DNA from: Glomus cerebriforme
Lineage: Eukaryota > Glomeromycota > Glomeromycetes > Glomerales > Glomeraceae
Direction of reading: 5' to 3'
Assembly (NCBI GenBank): GCA_003550305.1
Contig: QKYT01000016.1
Location: 247,088-311,087 of the forward strand
Length of the DNA: 64,000 nucleotides
Program-made: the position numbers and the translations under genes
Notes under the pieces: model-generated
What the model saw: only the letters and a program-made list of their open reading frames with translations
What the model was told of the DNA's origin: nothing
Databases searched by the model: none
Shown here: one piece after another, positions 47,871 through 59,639 of the stretch
Numbering within the stretch: position 1 is the stretch's first letter
Layout: every line of letters begins with the position of its first letter

Positions 47871-50640
47871 TCAATAATAAAAAATCATAATAGATAAGAT
47901 CAAAAAAAATATTTTTAATACATTAACACAACTTAATTTAGAATAAAACTTCTGATTTATATTTTTAAATAAATTACAAGTATTATCGAATATATATTTT
48001 TTGGAAATTGGGAAAGTATTATTATATGTGAAATAAAGAATTCTGTTTTCATAATAAAGAAGTTCTTTGATTGATAATATCCTATTTTTACATTTTCCTC
48101 TATCTTTTAATGTCTTACAGAAGAAATATGATACATGTTGATAGTTCTTTTTTTTTACCACAACACAAGAAAAAGCTTTTAATTCCCATTTTTTATTATT
48201 TCTTATCATATCTGCTATATGACAAACCAAAACATGTATATAGGAAGTAATCTCACTTGGAAGGTACAATCCTAAAATAATTTCTTTACCTATCATCCAG
48301 TTTCTCTTCGAAGGTAACAAGAAAAGAGCCAACTACTCTTTTGCAGATTTTTAAAAATCATTAGGATTTGTATTATCATTATGCAAGTCATTATATAAGT
48401 CAGCAAATTTGTTCTATAATTTTCTAATTTTATTTGCACGTGAAGGTGACAAAAGCAATTCAAAATTAAATTCTTTCAATATTTTCATTTTATTCTCGCT
48501 CATAAGTGATATATAATTCCAACTTTTAGGTTCTTTTTCTTTTTCTTTCCAAAATTGAAATTTAACTTTAATGCAATTCATTTCCTTAATAATAACATCA
48601 CATGCTAGATCATCAAATAAATCTATTTTTCGTAATTTATTTAACATTAAATTTCAAAGATGATCTGTAATTCTTAACATAATATGGAGTTTATCAATAA
48701 GCCAATTATCTAAAAAAATCATATTAAAAAGTAATATTTGTTAATGACTTTTATAAGCTGTATAATTAGAATTCAATTGTTCTATTGTTTTTGTTATTTT
48801 CCAATTAGTTTTCAAATTGCCTCTTTCATCTTTAAAAATTTCACACTAAGAACAGAAATATTTTGAATTTGCACTATTAAAACTAAAACAAATGCATAGA
48901 AATTTCCAATCAGATAAAAAAAAAAATTAATTTGCCAAATAGTATTATTAATTTTTAATTCAAGTTCTTTTAATTTATGTAATTCTTTCAAAAATAATGC
49001 CATAGCATTTTTTAATAACTTATAATTTTCATTACCAGGATATAAGACAATTGTAAAATATTTATCTGGAAAATATAAATTTTTCTTATCATCAAGAATT
49101 GCATATGTAATCATAACTTGTTTTACTTTTCTATTCACATTTCTTTTATCTTCTAATACTCTTTAGAATATGTGGTATTTAAAATACCATCATTAATAAG
49201 CTTGGATACTAATATCTTTAATACTTTTATATCCTGCTTTTTCAATTGCATTAACAACTTGATTAATTATTTTTTCATTAATAATATCTGGTTCTTCATT
49301 AAAACCAATATCTGTTCTTGTGGTTTGTATATTAATTAATTTAATAGGAACTAAAACTTCTATTTCTTTATTTTAGTTATTTAAATTCTTTCAAATGAAA
49401 TCAGGTATTCATGAGCTAAATTATGTTTAATAGTGGCTAAATTTTGGTATGCTTTACGTAATATTAAACTTTAATCAATTGCCTGAACAATTGCTTTTTT
49501 TTTGTCTTTTGCTGTCTTTATCTTAACTTTCAAAATTAATTTCGTATGATTTGATATTGATATAGTGCATACAACCTAGTCCCAACAAAAAAATTTTTAA
49601 GTGGCCAAATTTTTTATATTATGTAATATTTAAACTCATAATTTTATTGGTCAGATTTATATAATTTAAGTTATAATTCTTAATTCTAGCCAAATTTATA
49701 CATAATTCTAGCCAAATTTATATAGTTAATAACTAAATAAAAGTAATTTTGGCCAGATTTATGTATAATTCTGGTCAGAATAAAAATGGCCAAATATTTA
49801 ATTTAATAGTAAAATATTCCAACTTTGAATTACTACTATTTTATTAAAAAATATTTTACAGGAAATTTAAAAACATAGGTTTATTAAGCTTAATCTATTA
49901 TATTATTATATGTTTATACTTTATGTTTATCTTTTTTTTTGAGTAAGTAGTAGTGATTTAACTTTTATCAAATTTTGTTGCTGGGACTAGGTTGTATGCA
50001 CTGTAGAAAATTTAATGATTTAAGATTAAGAATATCATTTTAATTGTAATAATCTTTACTTTAGTCTTAAAAGTAATTATGCATTTGTATTAACAAATTT
50101 CTAGCATGTTTAATAAGAGTAGAGTTGCTTACTTCATTGATTGGTTTTAAAGTACTTCTGGGATGTTTATTAAGAATATAATTAACATTCCTATAATATT
50201 TTTATTCACAATTTCTCATAACACAACATACAGTAACTGTAGTCTAAATAAAAGAATCCTTGAAGTTCAAGATATTTTATTGGAAGTAATAACCTAATAA
50301 TAAAATACATATTAATTTTAATATTAATTAGCAAAATAGCTTTATTTTTTACTTACTTCATATAGTAATATTGTAGCATTGGAAGCAGTCTTATCTGATT
50401 TCACTTGATTTTCAAAATTTTGACCAAAATACACATAAAATGTTGGTTTATTATTTATATAATCAATTTTACACTTTACAGTTTTCTGATTTTCATTTTT
50501 ATTCCAAATAGTTTGGACTTCATATTTGCTAGAAATCTTATATTGATAGCCTGAAGTATACTTTATATTGAAATCAAAAGGGTTTACTCCTTTTTGAAGT
50601 ATAGTATAATAAAAGTTATGTTTTTTTTCTTTGTACAAAA
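47871..50640 (-). pseudogene. Large repeat-encoded protein, copy 1 (decayed, interrupted by a MITE)
   Basis: Minus-strand pieces in order: 50638-50342 (YQYKISSKYEVQTIWNKNEN...NKTASNATILLYEV-like); 49560-49390 (TKLILKVKIKTAKD, then AYQNLATIKHNLAHEYLI); 49140-48812 (MNRKVKQVMITYAILDDKKN...); 48710-48420 (DNWLIDKLHIMLRITDHL, LSPSRANKIRKL); and 48310-48060 (LPSEITSYIHVLVCHIADMI...VVKKKNYQHVSYFFCKTLKD). The same landmarks occur in the same order in copy 2 (53310-55975). The family is common in Rhizophagus and looks like the main protein of a large DNA transposon; I cannot assign a superfamily. Stops and frameshifts throughout. A 441-bp MITE sits in it. Confidence 0.55.
49563..50003. mobile_element. 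Tc1/mariner-type MITE, 441 bp, inside copy 1
   Basis: Ends TAGTGCATACAACCTAGTCC (left) and CAGTGCATACAACCTAGTCC (right, in reverse), flanked by TA at 49561-49562 and 50004-50005. The interior has repeated AATTCTGGCCAGAATT-like words, shared with the MITEs at 13696 and 24640. It interrupts the reading of copy 1, so it is younger than that gene. Confidence 0.85.
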
Positions 50641-51870
50641 TGGTTAGCTCTTAAGGATATTTAGTAATTTCTTGAGAATATTTTGCCATTTTATAAATAG
50701 ATATATTTGGAAAAAAAATATAAATAGTGATAGGAGAATAAGCAAACAAAAATGTAAAAATATTTGAACAATTAAAAAAAAATATGTGATGAAAAAAACA
50801 AAAAAAAACAATGATAAAAAAATGTATGAAATATATACAAGCAATGAAAAAATATATGGAAAATATATACAATGTGGTAAAATAAAAGAATAGTGAAAAG
50901 AAAAATATAGCGAAAAAAAATAAGCAAAAAAAAATAAACGAAAAAAAAATATAGTGATAGAAACAATAAATATAAAATTTCTATTTCCATTTACAATATC
51001 AATATAAATAATTTATTTAAACAGGAAAAAACTAGTTTTTTTTATTTCAAATTTAGCAGTTTCCATGATGTCATTTTTATTTTGATTATTTATAAAAATA
51101 GTTCAATCATTTTCAAACAGGAATATAATAGTCATTTTTATTTATTTATACTAACTATTTATAAAATAATTCTTTTTTTAAAAAAAAATTGGTTAGAGAA
51201 TAAAAAAATTTTTTAAACAAAAAAAAGTTAGAATTTTTTATAATAATATTTGTTTTTGTAGATTTTTTTTATTTTATTAATAATTATTGACATAGTTAAT
51301 ATTCTTTTCTTTTTTTTTATAGAAAATGATTTGGTAAATATTAATGTACTTTTGTTGGTTTGTTTGCAATTTATAATATATAATACTAACATTTCTTCTC
51401 TTTAACTTTTATTCAGTTGTTTATTAAAATCAAACCAACTGTTAGTAAGTTATTGTAATAAAAGATTTATATTTTTTATTTTCATGCTAACATTAATTTT
51501 TTTTCTTTTAGAAGTAGCTTTGGCTCTAATTTATAGAAACGTAAAGAGTATGAACAGAAATTATTAAGATTTATTATTTAAGAGATTCTTTTAACTTTAT
51601 TTTCTTTTTTTTTTTAGTTTGAATTTAAATAATCACGTTGGAGATAGACACCTCTTACGGGTCTTATTAAGAAAAATTACTGCAATATTATTCTATAAGT
51701 AAAGCTCTGCACTTTTCAATTGAACTAAGCCATGTAAATTAAAAAAAAATTACTATTATAGTAAATAAAGCATCGATCATATGACTTACCAATCTGACTT
51801 CCTGATCTGATTTACCGATCAATCATTTTTTTTAAAAAATATATTTTTTTATAATTTTCTTTTTCTTTAG
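50641..51870. other. A-rich low-complexity region, no gene
   Basis: 50700-50990 is a run of AAAAAAATAT and GATGAAAAAAACAAAAAA words that opens long hydrophobic frames on the opposite strand; these are compositional artefacts. 51000-51860 is A+T-rich, with T tracts ending in TAG (51320, 51510, 51618) that resemble isolated intron ends. Confidence 0.55.
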
Positions 51871-52330
51871 ACGTAATAGAATTTGAATTTTGACCTGGAA
51901 CTCTGAAATGGTAAGTTGCGAGGAAAGACTTAGTATTTTTTTATTATGGGAACATTACTAACGTTCCTTTTTATTTTTTTACTTTAGAGATAGCTTTTGA
52001 ATTTGAAATTCAGTCTGAAACACTGGAATGGTAAGTTAAGAGAAGAGACTTGGTATTTTTTTATTATGGGAACATTACTAATATTTTTTTTTTATTTTTT
52101 CACTTTAGGGACAGCTCCTGTACTTGAAATTCAGTCTAAAACTCTGGAATGGTAAGTTGAGAGAGGAAATTTGTTATTTTTTTTTATTATAGAAATGTTA
52201 CTAATATTCCTTTTTATTTTTTTTACTTTAGGAACAGCTTCTGAACTTGAAATTCAATCTGGAACTCTAGAATAGTAAATTGAAAGAGGGACTTCAGTAA
52301 TTTTTTTTATTATAGAAATGTTACTAATAT
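51871..52330 (+). repeat. Tandem array 3: regular 43-nt exon-like / 77-80-nt intron-like units
   Basis: Intron-like segments 51911-51987, 52031-52108 and 52152-52231 each begin GTAAGTT, carry TTACTAAC or TTACTAAT about 30 nt before the end, then a T tract and CTTTAG. The exon-like segments between them (51988-52030, 52109-52151, 52232-52274) are all exactly 43 nt and share CTGAACTTGAAATTCAGTCT and ACTCTGGAATG. A fourth donor (GTAAATT, 52275) follows. The unit period is about 120 bp. It lies left of the zinc-finger relic and may be the left subterminal repeat of a large element. Confidence 0.8.
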
Positions 52331-52519
52331 TCCTTTTTTATCTTTTTTTATGGCTTTTGGACTTGGATTTCAGCCTGAAACTTCATCATATGGGCTAATT
52401 TTGCTCATCTCTGATTCTGTCACATGTGATAACTATATGCAAATATATTGCATATTATAGTGATTTTACTGTATAATCAATTACTGATCAAATTTTTTCA
52501 CATCTAAACTATAACAGTA

Positions 52520-53290
52520 ATGGCAAACTAGTTATCCATTTGCTGTAAGCTTTGCTTTAAGGCTTATACAACTCGTCAAAAATTACTTGCTTATGAAAGA
52601 AATAAACATTTGCATAATAAATTAATATCCTATTTTTATTTCCTAACCCAACCTTCTTTAGAACAAATGTCTTATTATATCAATTCATTTATAGTTTTTA
52701 TTAAGAAAAAACTTGGTTTTTTTAGACATGCTATTGGGAAAAAATGTTTTTCTATTGAAACTTTTCCAAAAAATGTATTTGTATATCTTTTTAAGAATGA
52801 AGAAATGTTTAAATACAGTCCTGCTCAACACAAGTATCAATGTTATTTTAGAGGATCTATGGGAGAAACTAGACTTAAGCAAATATTACATTATGATTAA
52901 TGAAGTTTTCGTCAACATCCAGCAACTAATACTAAAGGTTATGTCTTACTTGAAGATTACGAAAATACATATCAAGTTAAATTTACATAGAGTCAAACGG
53001 TATTATCAAAGAATAATAGAGAATTCATATTAGGAAGAATGATATGCAATTTTATTGCTGATTTTGGTGAATTTCAAGAAAAGCAAGTATATTGTAAGAT
53101 CTATTTTTTATTTTTTTTATAAAACACAATTTAACTTTTTTTTATTAGTGATGAAAACCAAATATTTACATCAAACTTACAAACTTCAACAACTCAAGAG
53201 GATTTAATATTATCTAACCATTTAAAACAACCTGTTAAAAAAAAGTACTGTTATATTTTACCACAACCACTGCTTTAAAATATGAACCAA
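52520..53290 (+). pseudogene. Zinc-finger-containing companion gene relic
   Basis: From an ATG at 52520 the frame meets a TAG at its fourth codon and then reads ICCKLCFKAYTTRQKLLAYE and RNKHLHNK. This is a decayed C2H2-type finger: both Cys and the last His are kept, and the middle His is replaced by Tyr. Next come KKKLGFFRHAIGKKCFSIET, then YSPAQHKYQCYFRGSMGETR. A frameshift near 52898 leads to FRQHPATNTKGYVLLEDYEN, with a TAG where Trp is expected (52988), and then ILGRMICNFIADFGEF. An intron is likely at 53096-53148, followed by an exon ending near 53276. It converges on copy 2 of the large protein and is probably the second gene of the same mobile element. Confidence 0.5.
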
Positions 53291-53309
53291 GGTAATTTAA
53301 TTTACCTTT

Positions 53310-55975
53310 CATTCTTTATTTTCTTTGTCTTTTACATTAATATGTCGCATCTGGATTTCTTGTGGAGTGTTATTTATTAAATAATATAACTGACAGTTTT
53401 CAAATTCCATAATGTCATATACTACAGGTTTTTCTTTAATTCCACCACCTATAGTTATTCCACAAAAAAATAATCTAACCTAAAATTAAAAATATTTAGA
53501 TTATTAGTATTTGATAATGATTTTTTTTTGTTTTAAAAAAAAAAGTAAATGTAGCATACCTGATTATGGTTTTTCTTTTCAATGCTTGACGCAGAAAAAT
53601 ATCTTAATTCTAAATTTTTTTGCTTTAAGTTTCGCAAAAATTCTGGAATATGCTGAGAAAAAACATGCATATATGGCNNNANATCATTTTTTCTATATAA
53701 GCCTNGTATTTGTGATGCTGAATTTATTTGACCTTGGCTTGGACGACAAAATAATTGAATCCACTNTTTGACTTTTATTTCAAAATTATCAATTTCAGAA
53801 TTTGTTAGATTAGATTTTCTTAAAATTATATAAAGATCATAAAAATCANGCCAAAGTTTCTGAATATCTTCACTACGTTTTCCTGAAATAAAATTAGAAA
53901 CAGAAAAATATTGTAAAACCTTTTTCTTATTGGGTCCCATTAATGAAGTTCAATCCCACTTGCCGTTGTGTGATCTTGATTTAAAAAATTCAAAATGAAC
54001 TTTAATTGATTTTATGGTACTGTATGTTCAATTTGATTTTTAATTTCTCGTTCAAACTCCTTTTTTTTGAATAAGTCATTAAAAAAGCATTTCATTAATA
54101 TATTCGATATATGCAATAACAGATGTAATTCATCTGGAATGAAGTTTTCTTGTTTAATGGTAGGAAATAGTGATGGCTTTTTTTGACCTAATTATTTAAA
54201 TTTTAAATTAGTTTAGATTTTAAGTTAACTTAATCAAAATTGTTTTTAATAAATTTACAATATTTACATTTTGTATTTTTATTAATTGGCCAATGTAAAT
54301 CCATATTCCAATGATCACTTGCTTCACAATCGCAATATAAACAGAAATATTTTGAATTTGGGACGTTTAATCTTATGATATTATACATGAATTTCCAATC
54401 ACCAGAAAAAAAACAACTCGACTGGCCAATGTACACCATTATTATCATGAATTCTATTTTCTTGAAGATCTTGAAGTTGATACTTAAATAGATATCCAAC
54501 TTTAGCTAATGTTTCATATTTTTCCTTTTCTATATAAAGACAAATACTATTTTTTACTATTTAATAACTGTTATAAAAAAAAGTTATAAAAAATTAATAC
54601 TACCTGTACTGATGATCTGGTTTTAATACATTATCTTTTTCATTTAGTAGATAAGCAATTATCATCATATAATTTTGTTTACAATCCACGTTTCATCCAT
54701 CTTCACCAAGTTTTAAATTAATTGTATCTCCTGATTGAAGAATTGGTGGATTTGATTTATTCCAAATAGGAATAAGTATTTTAAGAAGAGTTCTAATTGA
54801 TCGATAAGCACCATTACCAATTTCCTGTTCATTAACCAAAATTCCATTAGAATTATCATGAAATTCTTCATCATCAAGTATAAGTTGTTGATCAAGTTCT
54901 TTATCAAGATTAATTATTCCAATTGGAATTTGTTCATTAATTAACTTCGTAATTTCTATTCTCCTTTATGCAACCTGATATTCACGTATCAATCGCGCTT
55001 TTATAGCAGCAAGTCTTCGATATCTATCACAACCTAATAAAGCTTTGTTACAGGCACGTACATAGGCATCTAATTTTGTATGATCTAATGATAAGTTGTA
55101 TTTTATATTAATAATATGATCCTCATATTCCAATTCCATATTACACAAATGAACTGGATCTTCAGATTCTGAAAGCATCTGATGTTGTAAAATAAGTTGT
55201 TTAATTTTATTATGAGCATCTCTTCCAAATGATGCAAATCGTTTATTTTGCTGTGATACTGATTGTACCTCATTAAGTGGTCTCTTTCTTTTATCAATAA
55301 TAATGGGTTTTTCTATGGATAATTTTCCAATTCGTGCTTGATGTAATATTTTAATATCAAATCTAAAGACATGTATCCCAGACAGTCTAAAATTTTTTCG
55401 GTCAATTCTCTATAAAAATAAAACAAAATATCATTTTTTAATATTTTTAGAAATTATAGTTAAATATAAGAACATAAATTATTTTTAAATTTACCTTTAA
55501 AAAAGCATTTATCACCCCACTTGCTGATTGTTCACTAGATATTGAATATTCTGCCTGATCCTCTTTCCATGTAATAGTGTATAAAACCTTGTACAAATTT
55601 AACTTCACATTAATAAATAAATAAAAGATTGCACTTATTAGTTTAAGATCATCACTCACCTTATTTACCAGAATGTATTTCATTTCACAACGTACATTTT
55701 TACTTGCAGCTTCTGTTTTTACAATATATCTATCTGGAATTTGATATTGAATGGCACTCCTACTTTTTTGCGTATATTTAACATTTTGTAAATAATGTCC
55801 AAGTGTTATTATTTTATATCTTGAGTGAATATTTCCGCTAGTATATAAAGCATCTATATAAGGATTATTAGGATAATCATGATAAAAATCTCTTGTGGTC
55901 TATATAAATTATAAATGTTTAATAGAAAAAATTAACAATAATTATATTATTGCTTGCTGAAATCCGCTTACCATA
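53310..55975 (-). pseudogene. Large repeat-encoded protein, copy 2 (decayed)
   Basis: Minus-strand order: RDFYHDYPNNPYIDALYTSG (about 55890); SRSAIQYQIPDRYIVKTEAA; YTITWKEDQAEYSISSEQSA; a clean intron 55494-55411 (GTAAAT...TTTATAG); RIDRKNFRLSGIHVFRFDIK; DHTKLDAYVRACNKALLG then RYRRLAAIKARLIREYQVA; NPPILQSGDTINLKLGEDG with a stop right after; CFFSGDWKFMYNIIRLNVPN and SKYFCLYCDCEASDHWNMDL (54430-54280), with a C-x2-C-x-C cluster; and PYMHVFSQHIPEFLRNLKQK (53670-53600). It matches copy 1 point by point. The Cys cluster and mobile context suggest a transposase-like or DNA-binding role; unproven. Ambiguous bases at 53678-53850. Confidence 0.6.
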
Positions 55976-56339
55976 GTGTAATTCTTTTACAAAATGTGAC
56001 TAAACTTTGTTTTAAGAGCAACTAACCATAAAGGTTCGAATAAGACTACTTTTTATAATATTTCTTGATTTTGCTAATCTTGTAATAAAGCTTTACTGAA
56101 CTGATCTAAAACTGATCTAAAACTCACGATTTCAATAGCGAAAAGTTTATGACCTGTGCGGTTATTGGATTTTAATTTTTTATCATACATTTTTGATACC
56201 TTTTTGGTGGGAAGTTTTTTATTACATATTTTTGGTTGTACAACTCATAAACTTGAATGGTATAACTCATAAACATCACATAAGCTTACTTAGTGAGACG
56301 AGCATGATCAGCCCATATGTTAATGTAAGTTAAGTAGAA

Positions 56340-56670
56340 CTTTGCTATTCTTTTTTATTATAAAAATGTTACTAATGTTCCCTTTGTTTTGTAAGATCTA
56401 TTTGAACACTTCAGAATGGACTTTAGAATGAACTTTAGAATGGACTTTGGAAAGTAATTAAAGGATGAGAATTATTTTACTATTGTAGGATCATTAGTAG
56501 ATGTTATTGACATTCCTTTTTCTTTTTTTTTTATAGGAACATTCTTGGATGCTATAGAATGACCTCGCAAGGTAATTTAAGGAAAGAGGATTTTTTTTAT
56601 TAAAGGTATGTTATTAAAATATTACTAACTTTTCTTTTGTTTATTTTTCAATAGGAAACCTTTAAGCCAG
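56340..56670 (+). repeat. Tandem array 4: intron-like units
   Basis: Three unequal units. Donor-like GTAATTAAAGG (56452) leads through ATTGACATTCC to TTTTTTTTATAG (56537). An exon-like segment ends AAG/GTAATTTAAGG (about 56570), and the following intron-like segment has ATATTACTAACTTTTC and ends CAATAG (56654). The preceding unit has GTTACTAATGTTCCC. Same orientation as array 3, on the other side of the two convergent relics. 56681-57215 after it has no recognised feature. Confidence 0.6.
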
Positions 56671-57223
56671 CTTGGCTTGAATCAGAATTTTTATGGCTTA
56701 GGCCATTCTGAGAATTTTTTTTTTTGGTTCATACAGAGCACTATCTGTAAGTGAATTTGTATATGACACATGGAGTATCTAACTATTTATTGAGAATTGT
56801 TTATCGATTATAAGAAGACATCTTGTATTAATGAAGAATTTTTTAAATTTTAGATGGAAAAAATTGGATAAAAATTTTTTGTCAACCTATTATAAGTCAG
56901 ATTAATTCTGCATCAAAATTTTGAAAGGCTAACATTAAAATTATTTTTACAAGCAGTATTGAAAAAAAAATCCTAATTAAATGAATATCTTTATAGGTTA
57001 CTATTGCATTCAATATCAAATTTCTAAGATTTTTTTAAAAAATTCAGAAATGTAAAATAGATTTTGGAGATTATTGTTCGTTTATTGAAATTGATTGGTA
57101 GATCAAGATAAAATTGGAAAAAATTGCTTTTTTAGATTAAAATTCTCTTTAAATAGAAAAAAAGCAAAAGTTTTATTAAGATAAAAAATTATTGAAAGAT
57201 AAAGTAGGGTAAGCTGGTAAGAG

Positions 57224-57467
57224 TAAGGTTGCTTGTCAAAACCTAAGGGTTTAGGCAAGATGGTGTTTTGCTGAAAAGCAAAATTCTGCCAAAACTATAT
57301 TAAAGTTATATTAAAAAACTGGCGAAACTCTGGAGAAAAGCAAAATTGCTGAAACCTATTATAATTGCTGAAACTGCCAAAACTCTGCTGAAACTATAAT
57401 AAATCTATAGTAAAATTTTGACAAAACTAATCGTAGGATTTTGAAGAAATTTAGGCAGGCAACCTTA
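57224..57467. mobile_element. hAT-type MITE, copy 3 (244 bp) with perfect 8-bp target duplication
   Basis: Ends TAAGGTTGCTTGTCAAAACC and TAAGGTTGCCTGCCTAAATT (read in reverse), flanked by GGTAAGAG at 57216-57223 and 57468-57475. The interior shares GCAAAATT, GAAACTATAATAAA and AAACTCTG words with 38288-38529 and 39115-39289. This copy defines the family borders. Confidence 0.85.
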
Positions 57468-57475
57468 GGTAAGAG

Positions 57476-58470
57476 ATTATATAAAAATATTATTATATAT
57501 AATATAGTAGTTAAAATATTTATTTATACTATTTTAAATAAATTATATTACATTTATATGTAAAACAAATATCAATAATCAAAATTTTTTTTGCAAAATG
57601 TAAATTACAATAATATATTACATAATTTTTTTTATTATATCTAATAAATCATTATAAGTTCTTTTTAGATTTAAACCATTTCCTTTTTTCATCTTTTTTA
57701 CTATTTCTCCATTCCTTTTTTTTGCCATATCTTTATTATTCATTTCTCAAGATCACAGTCCTAAACTAAAAGAAAACTTTAGATTAATCATGTTTTTAAA
57801 TAAAGCAATAATTGCTTCATTTTTATTTATCTTCTGTATCTAATTTTCCTAAAAATTGCAAAGTAATAGGTCTTAAAGACATATTCTTTAAAATATGAAT
57901 TTAATTCATTGGCCATTATCTGTTCTTCATTTTCTTTGATAGCTGCTTTAATTTTATATATTAGATGTCTTGAATAATATGTTTCTTAGAATAAAAAGAA
58001 TAAAAGACTGCCTAAAAAAAAAAAAAAAAAAATAGTTAATAATCAATTTATTGAAAAAAACTTCAAAAAATCAATATCTGAAATTTACTTACTTCCTAAA
58101 CTATTTTTTAGTGATCCTTAAAAAATCCAAATAAAATAATTTCTTTAAAAAACTTATTTTTAATTTTTTCATTTTATACTTAAAAGTAAAGGTCTTAAAT
58201 AATATATTTCTAAAAAAAATGAAAAAAAATAGTTTAAAATCGTTTATTTAAAAAAAAACTTAAAAAAACAATATTCCAAAATTTATTTCTTCGTAAATCT
58301 CATTACTAGTAATTCTTCAAAAAATCCACTTACTTTTAACTTGATTTTTTATTTTATACTTAAATGATGTCTTATATTATTTCTTACTTGAATTTTTATG
58401 TCTAAAAGAATAAAGCTTTTATTATAAAAGGATGTTAAAATATCTTCAAATTACAATTCAAGAGTAAAAT
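57476..58470. other. A+T-rich region, no gene seen
   Basis: No sustained frame; several A runs (58014-58031) and repeated AAAAAATCCA/CTTTTAA words. Confidence 0.5.
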
Positions 58471-58479
58471 ATTTTTACT

Positions 58480-58845
58480 ATAAATCTATCCTGATAGACA
58501 TTTCCTTTAGCATCAGTATCTTTTTTTTTGCTTCCATTTAACTGTAACCTTACTATAAAAATATCTTTGTTTTTGAAAATGTATTTTTAATAAGATTGCC
58601 TTTTGCTGGCGAAGTTTAATTAATGGATTTTCTTCTCACAGCTGATTATATGATGACAAATGAATATATGTTTATTATCCTTGCAAATAGTGTTTAACTT
58701 CCCAATTTGTATTATTTAATATATTGGCTAATTCTTGATAACTAGTTAAATCACGAAAAATACATTTCAAGACTCCAGTTCTTTTTATAAAGCAGTGGAT
58801 ATAATTTTTAAAAATTTCTGAAGGTAAACTATATTTTCTTTAAAT
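58480..58845 (-). pseudogene. Decayed gene fragment of unknown family
   Basis: One minus frame stays protein-like over about 120 codons with only a few stops: RKYSLPSEIFKNYIHCFIKR, then TGVLKCIFRDLTSYQELANI, NTNWEVKHYLQG, two stops, TYIHLSSYNQL, a stop, and NPLIKLRQQKAI. The mix of W, H, C and charged residues is unlike the surrounding low-complexity sequence, which argues for a former exon. I do not recognise the family. The neighbourhood gives no clue to function. Confidence 0.35.
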
Positions 58846-59344
58846 TTATCAATCAAGAAATTAGGTATTTTTTCTTGTTCAGGTATTTTATTATATTTAT
58901 AGACTATACTCTTGTGACGAGAAAGACTACGTTTTATTTTTCATATACTGTGTACTTAAACTCATTTGTTATAGGCAAAGGGCTGAGTGGAGATATCATG
59001 TTCATTTTAGAGAAATTTTTTTTGAAAAAAAACTGTAAAAAAATAAATATTGGTTATATTTAATAAACTCAAATAAAAAATAAATGCTAAATATGCTTAA
59101 AAATTCTCAGTTTACTTATCCAAAAAGTGATCAGAAAAATTGATTAAAAACTGATTAAGTTTTTGTATGTGTATTTTTATTGTTTTCAAAATAAAAATCT
59201 CGCAAATTCTCTTAATTTATGATTGGTCTATATTGAATAATTTATGTAATACAAATTTGATCGACTATAAAATATGATTTTTTTAAAAAAATTTAAAAAT
59301 ACTTCAGTTTTAATAATTTAGGTCAATTCCAAGGATCAGTGGAT

Positions 59345-59515
59345 ATGCAAACTTGTTTGTATAACTTACATAATTTGCAAAACTTATTTGTGCAATTTTG
59401 TAAACTTACTTATGCAACTTACAAACTTGTTTATGCAACTTGCAAACTTATTACTTATATAACTTATGAATTTATTTATGCAACTTGCAAATATTACTTA
59501 TGCAATTTGAGAAGT
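59345..59515. repeat. Minisatellite of ACTTATTTATGCAACTTGCAA-like units
   Basis: About seven imperfect units of 21-30 bp built from AACTT(A/G)TTTATGCAACTTGC and AAACTTACTT words. The frame running through it is a product of the repeat, not a gene. Confidence 0.7.
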
Positions 59516-59639
59516 AACTGTTTATCTATGAAAAAAAAATACTCTGCCTATTCAATCATTTTTAATATAAATTTACTATCTTTTGGAATCTTTTTGTAAT
59601 TCATCTTTTAGTAAAAATAATCAGAGAGTATATCTGCTC

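Noticed and set aside
50644..50990. Three overlapping hydrophobic minus-strand frames
   Set aside because: They are produced by an A-rich low-complexity tract on the plus strand; composition explains the F/I/Y-rich translation.
56030..56045. GGTTCGAAT-like word as a tRNA B box
   Set aside because: No A box, no cloverleaf and no upstream half at the right distance; no tRNA gene was found anywhere in the window.
59339..59599. 86-codon frame rich in CNL/TYATCK words
   Set aside because: It is the translation of a minisatellite.
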